Shown here: piece by piece, positions 33,248 through 41,788 of the stretch
Numbering within the stretch: position 1 is the first letter of the stretch
Layout of the letters: every line of letters starts with the position of its first letter
Assembly: GCA_021325145.1 (NCBI GenBank)
Contig: JAJPHR010000011.1
Span: forward strand, 1-64,000
Reading direction: 5' to 3'
Source: Verrucomicrobiota bacterium
GTDB lineage: Bacteria > Verrucomicrobiota > Verrucomicrobiia > Limisphaerales > Pedosphaeraceae
DNA length: 64,000 bases
Translations under genes and position numbers: made by a program
Notes under the pieces: model-generated
Databases searched by the model: none
The model's input: the letters and a program-made list of their open reading frames with translations, nothing else
Told to the model about the DNA's origin: nothing

Positions 33248-33976
33248 TCAATCTCCACTCCATTTGTAATCGTACCCATCCGGCGGATCCTGATGCAGGG
33301 CCAATGAGCCTGGAGGGTTGTTGCCGCCCCAGTAAATTTTGATATAGCTGACATGGCCATCCACAAAGCTGACCATGTCTTTCGCGTTGTTGAAGATCGC
33401 GTTCTCCTGCGCCAAAGGTCGTTTCGGCTCGTGCCACGAATAGGGAATCAACGCCGGGGCTTCCGTCACGAGAATAGTTTTGGACGGATTCTTGATCGAA
33501 CTCAGCGTTCGACCGGCAATGCCGGGAGCGTTCGAGTTCGTTCTCGCGTTTCCGCCGTTGAATGCGTAGCTCAAATAATCCGGAGATTGCTCATGCAAGC
33601 CTTGCGGCACGAAACCTCCAAAGCTGGTGTCAAAATCGTAGTAAAAAGTATCACTCGGACACGCAAAAAGCTTGTCCCGGGCCGAGGACGCACCGCTCAA
33701 GCCGACATAATTCTTCATTAGGTCTTTGTAGCCGGTCCAGCCAAGGCCGGGCGAATTGGTGGTGCCCGGAGTCCGTGGTGTTCGATCGGTTGAGTCGTCG
33801 GAATACAGGCGCACGCCCAGATTGATTTGCCGTAGATTGCTCAGGCAGGCTGCTCGCCGGGCTTTGTTTTTGGCATGGCTGATTGCAGGGAATAAAAGCG
33901 CCGCCAGAATCGCAAGAATGGCGATGACGACGAGGAGTTCGATGAGTGTGAAAGCGTGCTTCCTGTCCACGCCCAA
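33248..33976 (-). CDS. Type II/IV pseudopilin-like exported protein
   Basis: 242 residues. The N-terminus [20 protein letters not shown] is a prepilin signal with the cleavage site after Ala (A-FTLIE) and hydrophobic helix. The rest is a globular pseudopilin domain of the kind common in Verrucomicrobiota and Planctomycetota ([18 protein letters not shown] ... [14 protein letters not shown]). Such proteins are made in many paralogues; the role is unclear. It is convergent with the PPK2 gene. Confidence 0.85.
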   Translation of the reverse strand: MGVDRKHAFTLIELLVVIAILAILAALLFPAISHAKNKARRAACLSNLRQINLGVRLYSDDSTDRTPRTPGTTNSPGLGWTGYKDLMKNYVGLSGASSARDKLFACPSDTFYYDFDTSFGGFVPQGLHEQSPDYLSYAFNGGNARTNSNAPGIAGRTLSSIKNPSKTILVTEAPALIPYSWHEPKRPLAQENAIFNNAKDMVSFVDGHVSYIKIYWGGNNPPGSLALHQDPPDGYDYKWSGD

Positions 33977-34078
33977 TCAGACCACGCTGGAACAGTTTCG
34001 TTTTGAACGTTGCATTGCAAGTTTGTTCTTTTCTGTCAACGTGGCGCTGAGCCGGACGCTCCAATCCCGGACATCCTT

Positions 34079-34525
34079 ATGCACCGCATCGAACCTGCCA
34101 CGCTCGACGATCTTCCGCAACTGGCCGGCCTCCTCGCCGATCTCTTCACCATGGAATCGGATTTCCGTCCCGACCGCGCGCGACAACTGCGCGCGCTGCG
34201 CCATATCGTCGAACACCCCGAAGTTGGCTGCATCCTGGTAATTCGTGGAGGCGCGGAGATTTGGGGAATGATCAATCTCCTCTTTACCATCAGCACCGCC
34301 GAAGGCGGCCCCGTCGTTCTCCTGGAAGACCTGATTATTCATGCGAACCATCGCGGCCAGGGGTTTGGCTCCGCATTGCTCCAACACGCCATCGAGTTCG
34401 CCAAATCCCGCGGCTTGACCCGCATTACTTTGCTGACCGACGGCCACAACACCAAAGCCATCCGACTCTACGAACGCCATGGCTTCAAGCCCTCGGCCAT
34501 GGTCCCGATGCGATTACGGTTGTGA
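34079..34525 (+). CDS. GNAT-family N-acetyltransferase
   Basis: The ATG at 34079 (MHRIEPATLDDLPQLAGLLADLF) gives 148 residues; an upstream extension lacks GNAT similarity. The acetyl-CoA-binding signature is VVLLEDLIIHANHRGQGFGSALLQHAIEFAKSRG, and the C-terminal part NTKAIRLYERHGFKPS is typical. The substrate cannot be predicted. It is convergent with glnS, 51 bases apart. Confidence 0.9.
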   Translation: MHRIEPATLDDLPQLAGLLADLFTMESDFRPDRARQLRALRHIVEHPEVGCILVIRGGAEIWGMINLLFTISTAEGGPVVLLEDLIIHANHRGQGFGSALLQHAIEFAKSRGLTRITLLTDGHNTKAIRLYERHGFKPSAMVPMRLRL

Positions 34526-34576
34526 TGAACCTGACGGCTTAATCCAGCCCGTTCCATTGCCCGTCTTTGGAACTTC

Positions 34577-36310
34577 TCATTTGGACTGTTCCTTCGCCCA
34601 GGAATCGCGGAGCGAGACAATCCGATTGAACACCAGCTTGTTTGGTTTCGAATCCTTTGGATCAGCGCGGAAATAACCCAGGCGCTCAAATTGATAGCGC
34701 GACTCGGGCGCGGCATTGGCCAGGCTTGGTTCCAGTTTGCAGCCGGCGAGCGTCTCCAGTGAATTCGGATTGAGAAAGGATTTAAAGTCGCGGCCTTCCT
34801 TGCCGCCATCCGGCTCCTCCACGGTAAATAATCGATCGTACAGCCTCGTCTCGGCTTCCACGGCGTGCGCCGCCGAAACCCAATGAATCGTCCCCTTCAC
34901 CTTGCGGCCCGCCGTCGGCCCGCCGCTCTTCGAGTCCGGATCGACCGTGCAATGCAGCTCCGTGATTTGGCCGTTCGCGTCCTTCACCACGCTTTCACAC
35001 TTGATGATGTAGGCGTAGCGCAGGCGGACCTCGTTGCCGGGAAAGAGCCGGAAAAATTTCTTCGGCGGAACTTCCATGAAATCATCGCGTTCGATGTAAA
35101 TGACGCGCGAAAACGGCACCTTGCGCGTGCCGGCGCTCGCGTCCTCCGGATTATTGACCGCTTCCAAGTCCTCCACCTTCCCTTCCGGATAATTCGTCAG
35201 CACCACTTTGATCGGCTTGAGCACCGCCATGACGCGCAGCGCCCGCCGGTTCAAATCTTCGCGGATGCTGTGCTCCAGCAGCGCGATGTCCGTCATCCCG
35301 TTGTATTTGGTCACGCCGATGCGCGCGCAAAAATGCCGGATCGCCTCGGGCGTCACGCCCCGCCGCCGCAGCCCGGCGATCGTCGGCATCCGCGGGTCGT
35401 CCCAGCCGCTCACCAGGCTTTCCTCGACCAGTTGGAGCAGCTTGCGCTTGCTCATCACCGTATAACTGAGATTGAGCCGCGCGAATTCGATCTGTTGGGG
35501 ATGGCACGGCGTTTTCAACTCGTCCAGAATCCAGTCATACAACGGCCGGTGCACCTCGAACTCCAGCGTGCAGATCGAATGCGTGATGCCCTCGATCGAA
35601 TCGGACAGGCAATGCGCGTAATCGTACATCGGGTAGATGCACCACTGGCTGCCCGTGCGATGATGGTCCACCTTGCGGATGCGGTAGAGCGCCGGGTCGC
35701 GCATGTGGATGTTCGGCGAGGCCATGTCGATCTTGGCGCGCAGCGTCTTTGCGCCGTCCGCGAATTCGCCCGCGCGCATGCGGGCGAACAGATCAAGGTT
35801 CTCCTCCACCGAACGGTTGCGATACGGACTTTCCTTGCCCGGAACCGACGGCGCGCCGCGGTAAGCGATCATTTCATCCGGCGTCAGATCGCACACATAC
35901 GCCTTGCCCAGCTTGATGAGCTGGACCGCGAAATCGTAAAGCTTCCCGAAATAGTCCGAGGCGTAAAACATGTTCTTGCCCCAGTCGAAGCCCACCCAGC
36001 GCACGTCCTCCTGGATTGAGTCCACATACTCCACGTCCTCGCGCGTCGGGTTCGTGTCATCGAAGCGGAGATGGCAGATGCCGCCTTTGTTATCCGCGGC
36101 GATGCCAAAATTGAGGCAAATTGACTTGGCATGGCCGATGTGGAGATACCCGTTCGGTTCCGGCGGAAAGCGCGTCACCACGCGCCCGCCATGTTTGCCC
36201 GTGCGGTTGTCCTCCGCGACGATGTCACGGACAAAATCACTGGCGGCCTGCGGCGCGGCGGCGCCTTCCCCGGCATTGGGGTCTGCGGACGGACTATTCG
36301 GCATTGTCAT
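34577..36310 (-). CDS. glnS: Glutaminyl-tRNA synthetase
   Basis: 577 residues. GlnRS charges tRNA-Gln with glutamine. Class I hallmarks: [22 protein letters not shown] (HIGH) and [13 protein letters not shown] (the KMSKS-type loop), with the class's [29 protein letters not shown], and [33 protein letters not shown]. The C-terminal anticodon-binding barrels are present. Length matches bacterial GlnRS. The gene implies direct Gln charging, in addition to or in place of GatCAB. Confidence 0.97.
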   Translation of the reverse strand: MTMPNSPSADPNAGEGAAAPQAASDFVRDIVAEDNRTGKHGGRVVTRFPPEPNGYLHIGHAKSICLNFGIAADNKGGICHLRFDDTNPTREDVEYVDSIQEDVRWVGFDWGKNMFYASDYFGKLYDFAVQLIKLGKAYVCDLTPDEMIAYRGAPSVPGKESPYRNRSVEENLDLFARMRAGEFADGAKTLRAKIDMASPNIHMRDPALYRIRKVDHHRTGSQWCIYPMYDYAHCLSDSIEGITHSICTLEFEVHRPLYDWILDELKTPCHPQQIEFARLNLSYTVMSKRKLLQLVEESLVSGWDDPRMPTIAGLRRRGVTPEAIRHFCARIGVTKYNGMTDIALLEHSIREDLNRRALRVMAVLKPIKVVLTNYPEGKVEDLEAVNNPEDASAGTRKVPFSRVIYIERDDFMEVPPKKFFRLFPGNEVRLRYAYIIKCESVVKDANGQITELHCTVDPDSKSGGPTAGRKVKGTIHWVSAAHAVEAETRLYDRLFTVEEPDGGKEGRDFKSFLNPNSLETLAGCKLEPSLANAAPESRYQFERLGYFRADPKDSKPNKLVFNRIVSLRDSWAKEQSK

Positions 36311-36741
36311 TTGATTTAATATGATCGCGGCCGTTAAAGTAACAAATCAGTGCAACTCTGGACAGAGCAGATTTGAACCCTAATCAGCGGGGGCAGGGGG
36401 TGGCTCGTCCCCGCAATAGCGGCAGACCGGGACGATCCGGCCCATGGCGGTTTAATTTCTACTTTAATTTGGTTTAATTTACTTTAATTACCCTTAATTT
36501 CCCCGCCCCCGGGGTTTAATTCAGCGCTTGGCGGGCGAGGACAACAACCCGCCATTACGCCCTGGTTTTCAAACCAGGGCGGAAGCTGCCGGGCGGCGGA
36601 ATTTTGGGAGTTTGGAATCTAGCCTTTAGTCTTCATCACGTTTCTTCGCCTCTATTCTGGCCTTCCTTCTGGATCCTGTCAAACACTTTTGTTCAGTTGT
36701 ATGCAGCGGTCAGAAATCCACGCCCTCGCCCCATGGCGGTG
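36311..36741. repeat. Intergenic region with phased TTTAATT repeats and hairpin
   Basis: 431 bases without a gene. It holds five TTTAATT-type units beginning at 36451, 36463, 36473, 36483 and 36494, near the 10-11-base helical period, then a sixth after a GC palindrome, and a perfect hairpin CGCCCTGGTTT/AAACCAGGGCG at 36558-36581. Near 36399-36430 is a GGCTCGTCCCC segment like one near 8100. The phased AT tracts may bend DNA. Confidence 0.6.
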
Positions 36742-37023
36742 CTATTTCGCTGCGCCTGGTCGTCTCAGCGCGTCCAGATACCGGGACAGCAGTTCCTCCT
36801 GGTCCTTCTTCAGTCGCGCCTTTTTCGCCATCTTGGCCATCCACGCGGCCCATTCCGAATCAGTGTAGTCGGCAGGATCATGGAGTTTGTGGCACTTGGC
36901 GCATTTGACAATGTAGAGCTTGCGCGCGGTTTTGAGGTCGGAATCGGCAAGCCCGGCGGCCCGGCCCGCGCCCCCGCACAGCACCCAGGCCGCCGTCAAC
37001 AGTATGAACAACGTGCCACGCAT
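36742..37023 (-). CDS. Small exported cytochrome c-like protein
   Basis: From the ATG at 37023 the product has 93 residues: signal peptide MRGTLFILLTAAWVLCGGAG..., then one haem c motif CAKCH (VKCAKCHKLHDPADYT), with a downstream Met-rich helix (WAAWMAKMAKKARL) giving a likely Met axial ligand. It is a small periplasmic electron carrier. The start overlaps the stop of the upstream barrel-like gene as TGATG, so the two are cotranslated. A Fur-like site at 37890 may control both. Confidence 0.85.
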   Translation of the reverse strand: MRGTLFILLTAAWVLCGGAGRAAGLADSDLKTARKLYIVKCAKCHKLHDPADYTDSEWAAWMAKMAKKARLKKDQEELLSRYLDALRRPGAAK

Positions 37024-37868
37024 CAAAACTGAATTCCGAAAATCAACCGGATGTTCCATCGTTCGTGACCTTCCAGATCCAGATGGTGGTTCTTATCGAC
37101 ATCGCTGATGAAGTTTGCGCCGTAGATTTGCGGGAGCACTGCCAGCGTCGCCCACCAGTTTGCGCGGCGGTAGCTAACCACCGGCCCGAGATAGACGGCC
37201 GTGTTTTCCCAGGCGTGATAATCCGGCACTTCATTGTGATCGCGCAGTTCCAAGCCCACCGCCCAATGCTGGGTCAAGTCACGCGCGATGCCAAAGTCCG
37301 CCTCGACCTCTCCTTCTGTCTGGTGAAAATGTTGGGTCCATTCAGTGGCATGCACGAGGTTAAATGCCCATTTCCAATCACCGTGCCGCTGGCCTAGAAT
37401 GATTTTTTCCTCCATCTCAGCTTGCACGCCGGAGAAGCGCGGCTCGACATATAGCGTCAAGCCCACCGCGTGTTCCGCCGGGTTCAACACCATGTAACGG
37501 TTTTCGAGCGAAATGCCGTCAAAGGTAAAGGTGGTGGAACTGGTCCCAGCCATCGGATCGCGGAAACTTTCCACGTTCTCATTCGCGTAAACTTCCACCG
37601 TGTATCGGTCGGTCACCCCGTATTCCACGGAATGGCGCAATTCCCAATTCTGATACCCGGCCTGGCCGACGACCTCATTGCGGCCCAGGCGGAGTGTCGC
37701 CCATTGTTCCACTTCCCACGCGCCGCGTGGCATCGTTTCCGGCTCATACGCGTACGCAAAATAACGTTCGTTGGCTCCCGCAGTTGCGGCAGCGAGGCAG
37801 CCGGCCATGCCCAGCAGGAGTTTTGTTCTCAACTTTGTTAGTAGGTTCGTTTTTGATTTAGACTTCAT
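37023..37868 (-). CDS. Outer-membrane barrel-like protein (uncharacterised)
   Basis: The ATG at 37868 (MKSKSKTNLLTKLRTKLLLG) is preferred because the alternative ATG at 37886 lies within a promoter/Fur-box region. Product about 281 residues, with a signal peptide ending near AGAN. The mature part alternates hydrophobic and polar residues with YFAYAYEPETMPRGAWEVEQWATLRL, YMVLNPAEHAVGLTLYVEPRF, and ends RLIFGIQF with a terminal aromatic residue, as barrel proteins do. I think it is of the DUF6662-type barrel group, with moderate certainty. It is coupled to the small cytochrome c. Confidence 0.7.
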   Translation of the reverse strand: MKSKSKTNLLTKLRTKLLLGMAGCLAAATAGANERYFAYAYEPETMPRGAWEVEQWATLRLGRNEVVGQAGYQNWELRHSVEYGVTDRYTVEVYANENVESFRDPMAGTSSTTFTFDGISLENRYMVLNPAEHAVGLTLYVEPRFSGVQAEMEEKIILGQRHGDWKWAFNLVHATEWTQHFHQTEGEVEADFGIARDLTQHWAVGLELRDHNEVPDYHAWENTAVYLGPVVSYRRANWWATLAVLPQIYGANFISDVDKNHHLDLEGHERWNIRLIFGIQF

Positions 37869-37889
37869 ATCAAGTTGCGGTGACATTAT

Positions 37890-37904
37890 TGAGAATGAGT
37901 CTCA
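37890..37904 (-). promoter_or_regulatory. Candidate Fur-type box overlapping a promoter
   Basis: TGAGAATGAGTCTCA matches the 15-base Fur consensus TGATAATNATTATCA at 11 of 14 specified positions. It overlaps a possible promoter on the minus strand (TTGACA at 37911-37906 and AATAAT at 37890-37885, 15-base spacer). Iron or another metal would thereby repress the barrel and cytochrome genes. The spacer is short, so the promoter is tentative. Confidence 0.5.
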
Positions 37905-38058
37905 GTGTCAATTATATTTTTATGCACAGCGGTTTGTATTCAAACCGGGACAATGATGCATCTCCGGGTCTCCGTCGGCTAAACATCCCTTGTCCATCCG
38001 AAGACATTTTTTGGCCAGCCGTGGAGACGGGCCACCGTGCGCGCCGGCATGCTTGAGA

Positions 38059-38135
38059 GCCCATCTCGGTTGAGCGCGTCACTCCGTGCGCGCCGACGAC
38101 GGGCAGAGGACTGCCCGCCCTACTGGGATAGGTTC
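38059..38135. repeat. Palindromic repeat family B, copy 3
   Basis: CCATCTCGGTTGAGCGCGTCAC ... GGGCAGAGGACTGCCCGCCCTACTGGGATAGG. It shares its core with copies 1 and 2. It lies in the 332-base gap between the barrel gene start (37868) and the small lipoprotein stop (38201); the gap otherwise holds the Fur-like site and no gene. Confidence 0.85.
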
Positions 38136-38200
38136 CAAGCCAGGAACGCAAACCCGCGAAGGACCCTTCTAACCTTCTTTACAAACTTGAACTGCCTGGA

Positions 38201-38419
38201 TCAGTGCTTCTCCACCAGGTCCATGCCGCACTTGGGACATTTCCCCGGTTTGTCCTGCACGACCTCGGGGTGCATGCTGCAAGTGTATTGGATCGCCTGG
38301 TTGCCGCTCTGACTTTGGTTCCGAGCGGATTCCGGTCCTTTGCAGCCGGTGACGCCAAGCGTGATGCCTGCGAGCGTTACGGTCATTAACGCCGCGATTA
38401 TCCATTTGGATCTCTTCAT
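38201..38419 (-). CDS. Small lipoprotein with heavy-metal-binding domain
   Basis: From the ATG at 38419 (MKRSKWIIAALMTVTLAGIT) the product is 72 residues: a lipoprotein signal (GVTGC lipobox), a Gln/Ser-rich linker and the domain YTCSMHPEVVQDKPGKCPKCGMDL, with two Cys pairs (C-x-M-H ... C-x-x-C-G-M) as in YHS-like heavy-metal-binding domains fused to CusB/P-type ATPases. A copper carrier or sensor for the neighbouring efflux pump is the likely role. It lies 85 bases after cusA, behind a hairpin. Confidence 0.85.
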   Translation of the reverse strand: MKRSKWIIAALMTVTLAGITLGVTGCKGPESARNQSQSGNQAIQYTCSMHPEVVQDKPGKCPKCGMDLVEKH

Positions 38420-38464
38420 TCGTGTTCTTTCAAGGTTGCTGGTCTTATGGGTTTCTATATTTTG

Positions 38465-38498
38465 CGCGGCGGCCAAACCCAATCGTTGGCTCGCCGCG
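38465..38498. terminator. Hairpin between cusA and the metal-binding lipoprotein
   Basis: GCGGCGGCCAA and TTGGCTCGCCGC pair with one mismatch around a nine-base loop. On the minus strand it is followed by an AT-rich but not U-rich run. It may weaken read-through from the pump genes into the small lipoprotein gene; a true terminator is uncertain. Confidence 0.4.
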
Positions 38499-38504
38499 AA
38501 TTCT

Positions 38505-41500
38505 TCAAACGCTGCTGCGCATAACTGGAGCGGTCGTTTCTGGCGACGGCAGAGCATTGGCCGGGAGCGGCTTTCCCAAACCTCGCTTGCGCCAAAAAAC
38601 ATAAATCACCGGGTAAAGCAACAACTCCAGAATGCCCGAGGTGATAACACCGCCGATCATCGGCGCGGCGATTCGCTTCATCATGTCTGCGCCGCTCTGG
38701 GTCGTGGGCGACCACATGATGGGCAGCAGGCCGAACAGAATGGCGCACACGGTCATGATCTTGGGCCGAATCCGCTGGACCGCCCCCTCAATGACGGCCT
38801 CATTCAAGTCGGCAAGGGACCGCATCCGTCCCGCAGCCCGGAATTTGTCCCAAGCCTGGTCCAGATAGAGCAGCATCACCACACCTGTTTCCGCGTCGAG
38901 TCCGGCCAGAGCGATGATTCCCACCCACACAGCCGAGCTAAGATTGTAACCCAGGAAATAAAGCAGCCAAAATGCCCCCACCAGCGAGAACGGCACGGCC
39001 AGTAAAACGATCAGCGTTTTAGTGATCGACTTCGTGTTCAGGTACATGAGCAAAAAGACAATCACGAGCGTGACTGGAAACAACAGCAAAAATCGTTTGA
39101 AGGCGCGCTGTTGATACTCGAATTGGCCTGCCCACTGAAGGTAATAGCCGGGCGGAAATTGCACGCGCTCTTGAATGCGCTGTGAAGCCGCTTTCACGTA
39201 ACCGCCTATGTCTTCGCTGGTAATATCCACACCGACGAAGCCGACCAGTTGGCCGTTTTCGTTGCGAATGGACGGCGGCCCCGTTTTGTAGCTGATGTCC
39301 GCCAGCATCGAAATGGGAATCTGGGCATTTTGCGAACTCTCGCCGTCGGTTGACGGCCCATTACCCGGCACCGGCACCAGCACACGCTTGAGAGCATCGA
39401 GGTCTTCCCGGAAATCCCGCGCGTAACGGACGCTGATGGGATAGCGTTCGCGGCCTTCGACCGTCGTGGCGATGGTCTTGCCGCCGACGGCGCTTTCAAT
39501 GATGTCGTTCACCTCGCCAACGGTCAGACCATAACGGGCCGCAGCCTTGCGATTCGGGGTGAAATCGAGGAAGTAACCGCCCGTCGTGCGCTCCGCGAAC
39601 ACACTGCGCGTGTTCGGAAGGTCGCTGAGCGCCTTCTCAATCTGCACGCCGATGTCCTGGATCCTGCCGAGGTCCGGGCCGAACACTTTGATGCCGAGAA
39701 CCGAACGAAAACCCGTGGTGAGCATCTCCGTGCGCGTCTGAATGGGCATCCAGAAAACGTTCGCCATGCCGGGCGTCTTGATTTTTTCGTTCATCTCGGC
39801 CAGCAATTTTTCCCACGTCATGCCCGGCCGCCATTGCGCCGATGGTTTTAGCTTCACGACCGTTTCAAACATGGAGAGCGGCGCGGGATCGGTGGCGGTT
39901 TCCGACTCGCCCGCCTTGCCGAAAACCGACTCGACTTCGGGGATCTGGCGCAGCACCCGATCCTGCATTTGCAGGACTTTGGTCGCCTCGGTGATCGAAA
40001 TGCCGGGCACCGCCGTGGGCATGAAAAGAACATCACCCTCATTGAGCGGCGGCATGAATTCCTTCCCCAGGTGCGTGAACGGATAGACCGTCGCTCCCAG
40101 GACGAGCAGCGCCGCGATCAGTGTGAGCCATCGAAAGCGCAACACGAAATGCACGAACGGACGGTACGCCCAAATCAAAAAGCGATTCAGCGGGTTTTTG
40201 ATTTCCGGTGTGATCTTCCCGCGAACAAAGAGGAGCATCAACACCGGCACCAGCGTCACGCCCAGCATGGCGGCGAAGAACATGGAGAAGGTTTTGGTGA
40301 ACGCCAGCGGCTTGAATAAACGCCCCTCCTGCGCTTCCAGCGAGAACACCGGAATGAAGCTCACGGTGATGACCAGCAGCGCGAAGAAGAGCGGACGGCC
40401 CACGCTTTTGGCGGCGGCGATAATCACCTCGACGCGTTCCGCGCTGGTCGGGTCGCGGCCATTTTCTTCGCGAAAGTGTTCGAGAAACTTGTGCGCGTTC
40501 TCGACCATGATGATCGCCGAATCTACCATCGCGCCGATGGCAATGGCGATTCCGCCCAGTGACATGATGTTCGACGTAAGCTGCAGGTGGAGCATGGGCA
40601 TGAACGACAGAATGATCGCAATGGGAAGCGTGATAATGGCGACGAGAGCAGAGCGGATGTGCCAGAGAAAAATCAGGCACACCAAGGCCACCACAATGCT
40701 TTCCTCGATGAGTTTCTCGCGCAGCGTGGAAATGGACCGCTGGATGAGCTGGCTGCGGTCATAAGTGGCCACAACTTCCACGCCCTCCGGCAGCGATGGC
40801 TTGATTTCTTCGAGTCTCCTCTTGATGCCATCAATGACATTCAATGCGTTCTCGCCATAGCGCATGACGACAATGCCCCCTACAACTTCGCCCTCGCCAT
40901 TCAACTCCGAGACACCGCGGCGAATGTCCGGGCCCAGATGGACCGTGCCCACGTTTTTCATGTACACGGGCGTGCCCTTTTGCGACTTGAGCGGAATGTC
41001 TTCAAGGTCCTCGATGCTCTTGATGTAACCGCGCCCCCGCACGTAATACTCCGTCGAGCCGACTTCAGACACCTTCCCGCCCACGTCGCCGTTCGACATC
41101 CGGATTTTCGAGACGACTTCGTTGAGCGGAACGCCGTAGGCCAGCAGTTTGTTGGGATCGAGGTCCACCTGGTATTGCTTCACGAACCCGCCCACCGGCG
41201 CGACTTCGGAAACGCCTTTGACCGATTCCAGCGCGTAGCGCAAATGCCAGTCTTGAAGCGAGCGAAGTTCGGCCAGATTGTGTTTGCCCGATTTGTCCAC
41301 GAGCGCATATTCATAAACCCAGCCCACGCCCGTTGCGTCCGGGCCGATGACGGGGTTGACGCCTTCCGGCAACATGCCGCGCACGCCGTTCAAGTATTCA
41401 ATCACCCGCGAACGCGCCCAGTAAATGTCCGTGCCGTCCTCAAAAATCACATAGACGAACGACTTGCCGAACATGGACTCGCCGCGCACGAATTTGACCT

Positions 41501-41771
41501 TGGGCGCCGCGATGAACCGCGTCGAAATCGGATAGGTGATCTGGTCCTCCACCAGGTCCGGGGAGCGGCCTTCCCAGTCGGTGTAAATGATGACCTGGAC
41601 ATCACTGAGGTCCGGAATGGCATCGAGCGGCGTCCGCATTAACGCCCAAACGCCCGCCGCGATACCGAACGCCGTGAGAATCAGGACGAGGAAGATATTG
41701 CGTGCGCTGGCTTCGATGATTCGTTCCAGCAGAAACGGTTTGCGGTCGGGCTTGGGGTTTTGTGTATCCAC
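38505..41771 (-). CDS. cusA: CusA/CzcA-type heavy-metal RND efflux pump
   Basis: 1088 residues, about twelve membrane helices in the RND pattern. It exports monovalent copper/silver-type or divalent metal ions from periplasm and cytoplasm by proton exchange. Seen: TPLDAIPDLSDVQVIIYTDWEGRSPDLVEDQITYPI, the FVYVIFEDGTDIYWARSRV loop, LMSLGGIAIAIGAMVDSAIIMVENAHK (helix 4 with the conserved Asp), and the Met-containing GMANVFWMPIQTRTEMLTTGF region, typical of CusA-type more than CzcA-type pumps. The next gene on the operon is the adaptor, 17 bases upstream. Confidence 0.95.
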   Translation of the reverse strand: MDTQNPKPDRKPFLLERIIEASARNIFLVLILTAFGIAAGVWALMRTPLDAIPDLSDVQVIIYTDWEGRSPDLVEDQITYPISTRFIAAPKVKFVRGESMFGKSFVYVIFEDGTDIYWARSRVIEYLNGVRGMLPEGVNPVIGPDATGVGWVYEYALVDKSGKHNLAELRSLQDWHLRYALESVKGVSEVAPVGGFVKQYQVDLDPNKLLAYGVPLNEVVSKIRMSNGDVGGKVSEVGSTEYYVRGRGYIKSIEDLEDIPLKSQKGTPVYMKNVGTVHLGPDIRRGVSELNGEGEVVGGIVVMRYGENALNVIDGIKRRLEEIKPSLPEGVEVVATYDRSQLIQRSISTLREKLIEESIVVALVCLIFLWHIRSALVAIITLPIAIILSFMPMLHLQLTSNIMSLGGIAIAIGAMVDSAIIMVENAHKFLEHFREENGRDPTSAERVEVIIAAAKSVGRPLFFALLVITVSFIPVFSLEAQEGRLFKPLAFTKTFSMFFAAMLGVTLVPVLMLLFVRGKITPEIKNPLNRFLIWAYRPFVHFVLRFRWLTLIAALLVLGATVYPFTHLGKEFMPPLNEGDVLFMPTAVPGISITEATKVLQMQDRVLRQIPEVESVFGKAGESETATDPAPLSMFETVVKLKPSAQWRPGMTWEKLLAEMNEKIKTPGMANVFWMPIQTRTEMLTTGFRSVLGIKVFGPDLGRIQDIGVQIEKALSDLPNTRSVFAERTTGGYFLDFTPNRKAAARYGLTVGEVNDIIESAVGGKTIATTVEGRERYPISVRYARDFREDLDALKRVLVPVPGNGPSTDGESSQNAQIPISMLADISYKTGPPSIRNENGQLVGFVGVDITSEDIGGYVKAASQRIQERVQFPPGYYLQWAGQFEYQQRAFKRFLLLFPVTLVIVFLLMYLNTKSITKTLIVLLAVPFSLVGAFWLLYFLGYNLSSAVWVGIIALAGLDAETGVVMLLYLDQAWDKFRAAGRMRSLADLNEAVIEGAVQRIRPKIMTVCAILFGLLPIMWSPTTQSGADMMKRIAAPMIGGVITSGILELLLYPVIYVFWRKRGLGKPLPANALPSPETTAPVMRSSV

Positions 41772-41788
41772 AAATTTGTTCCTCGCGC

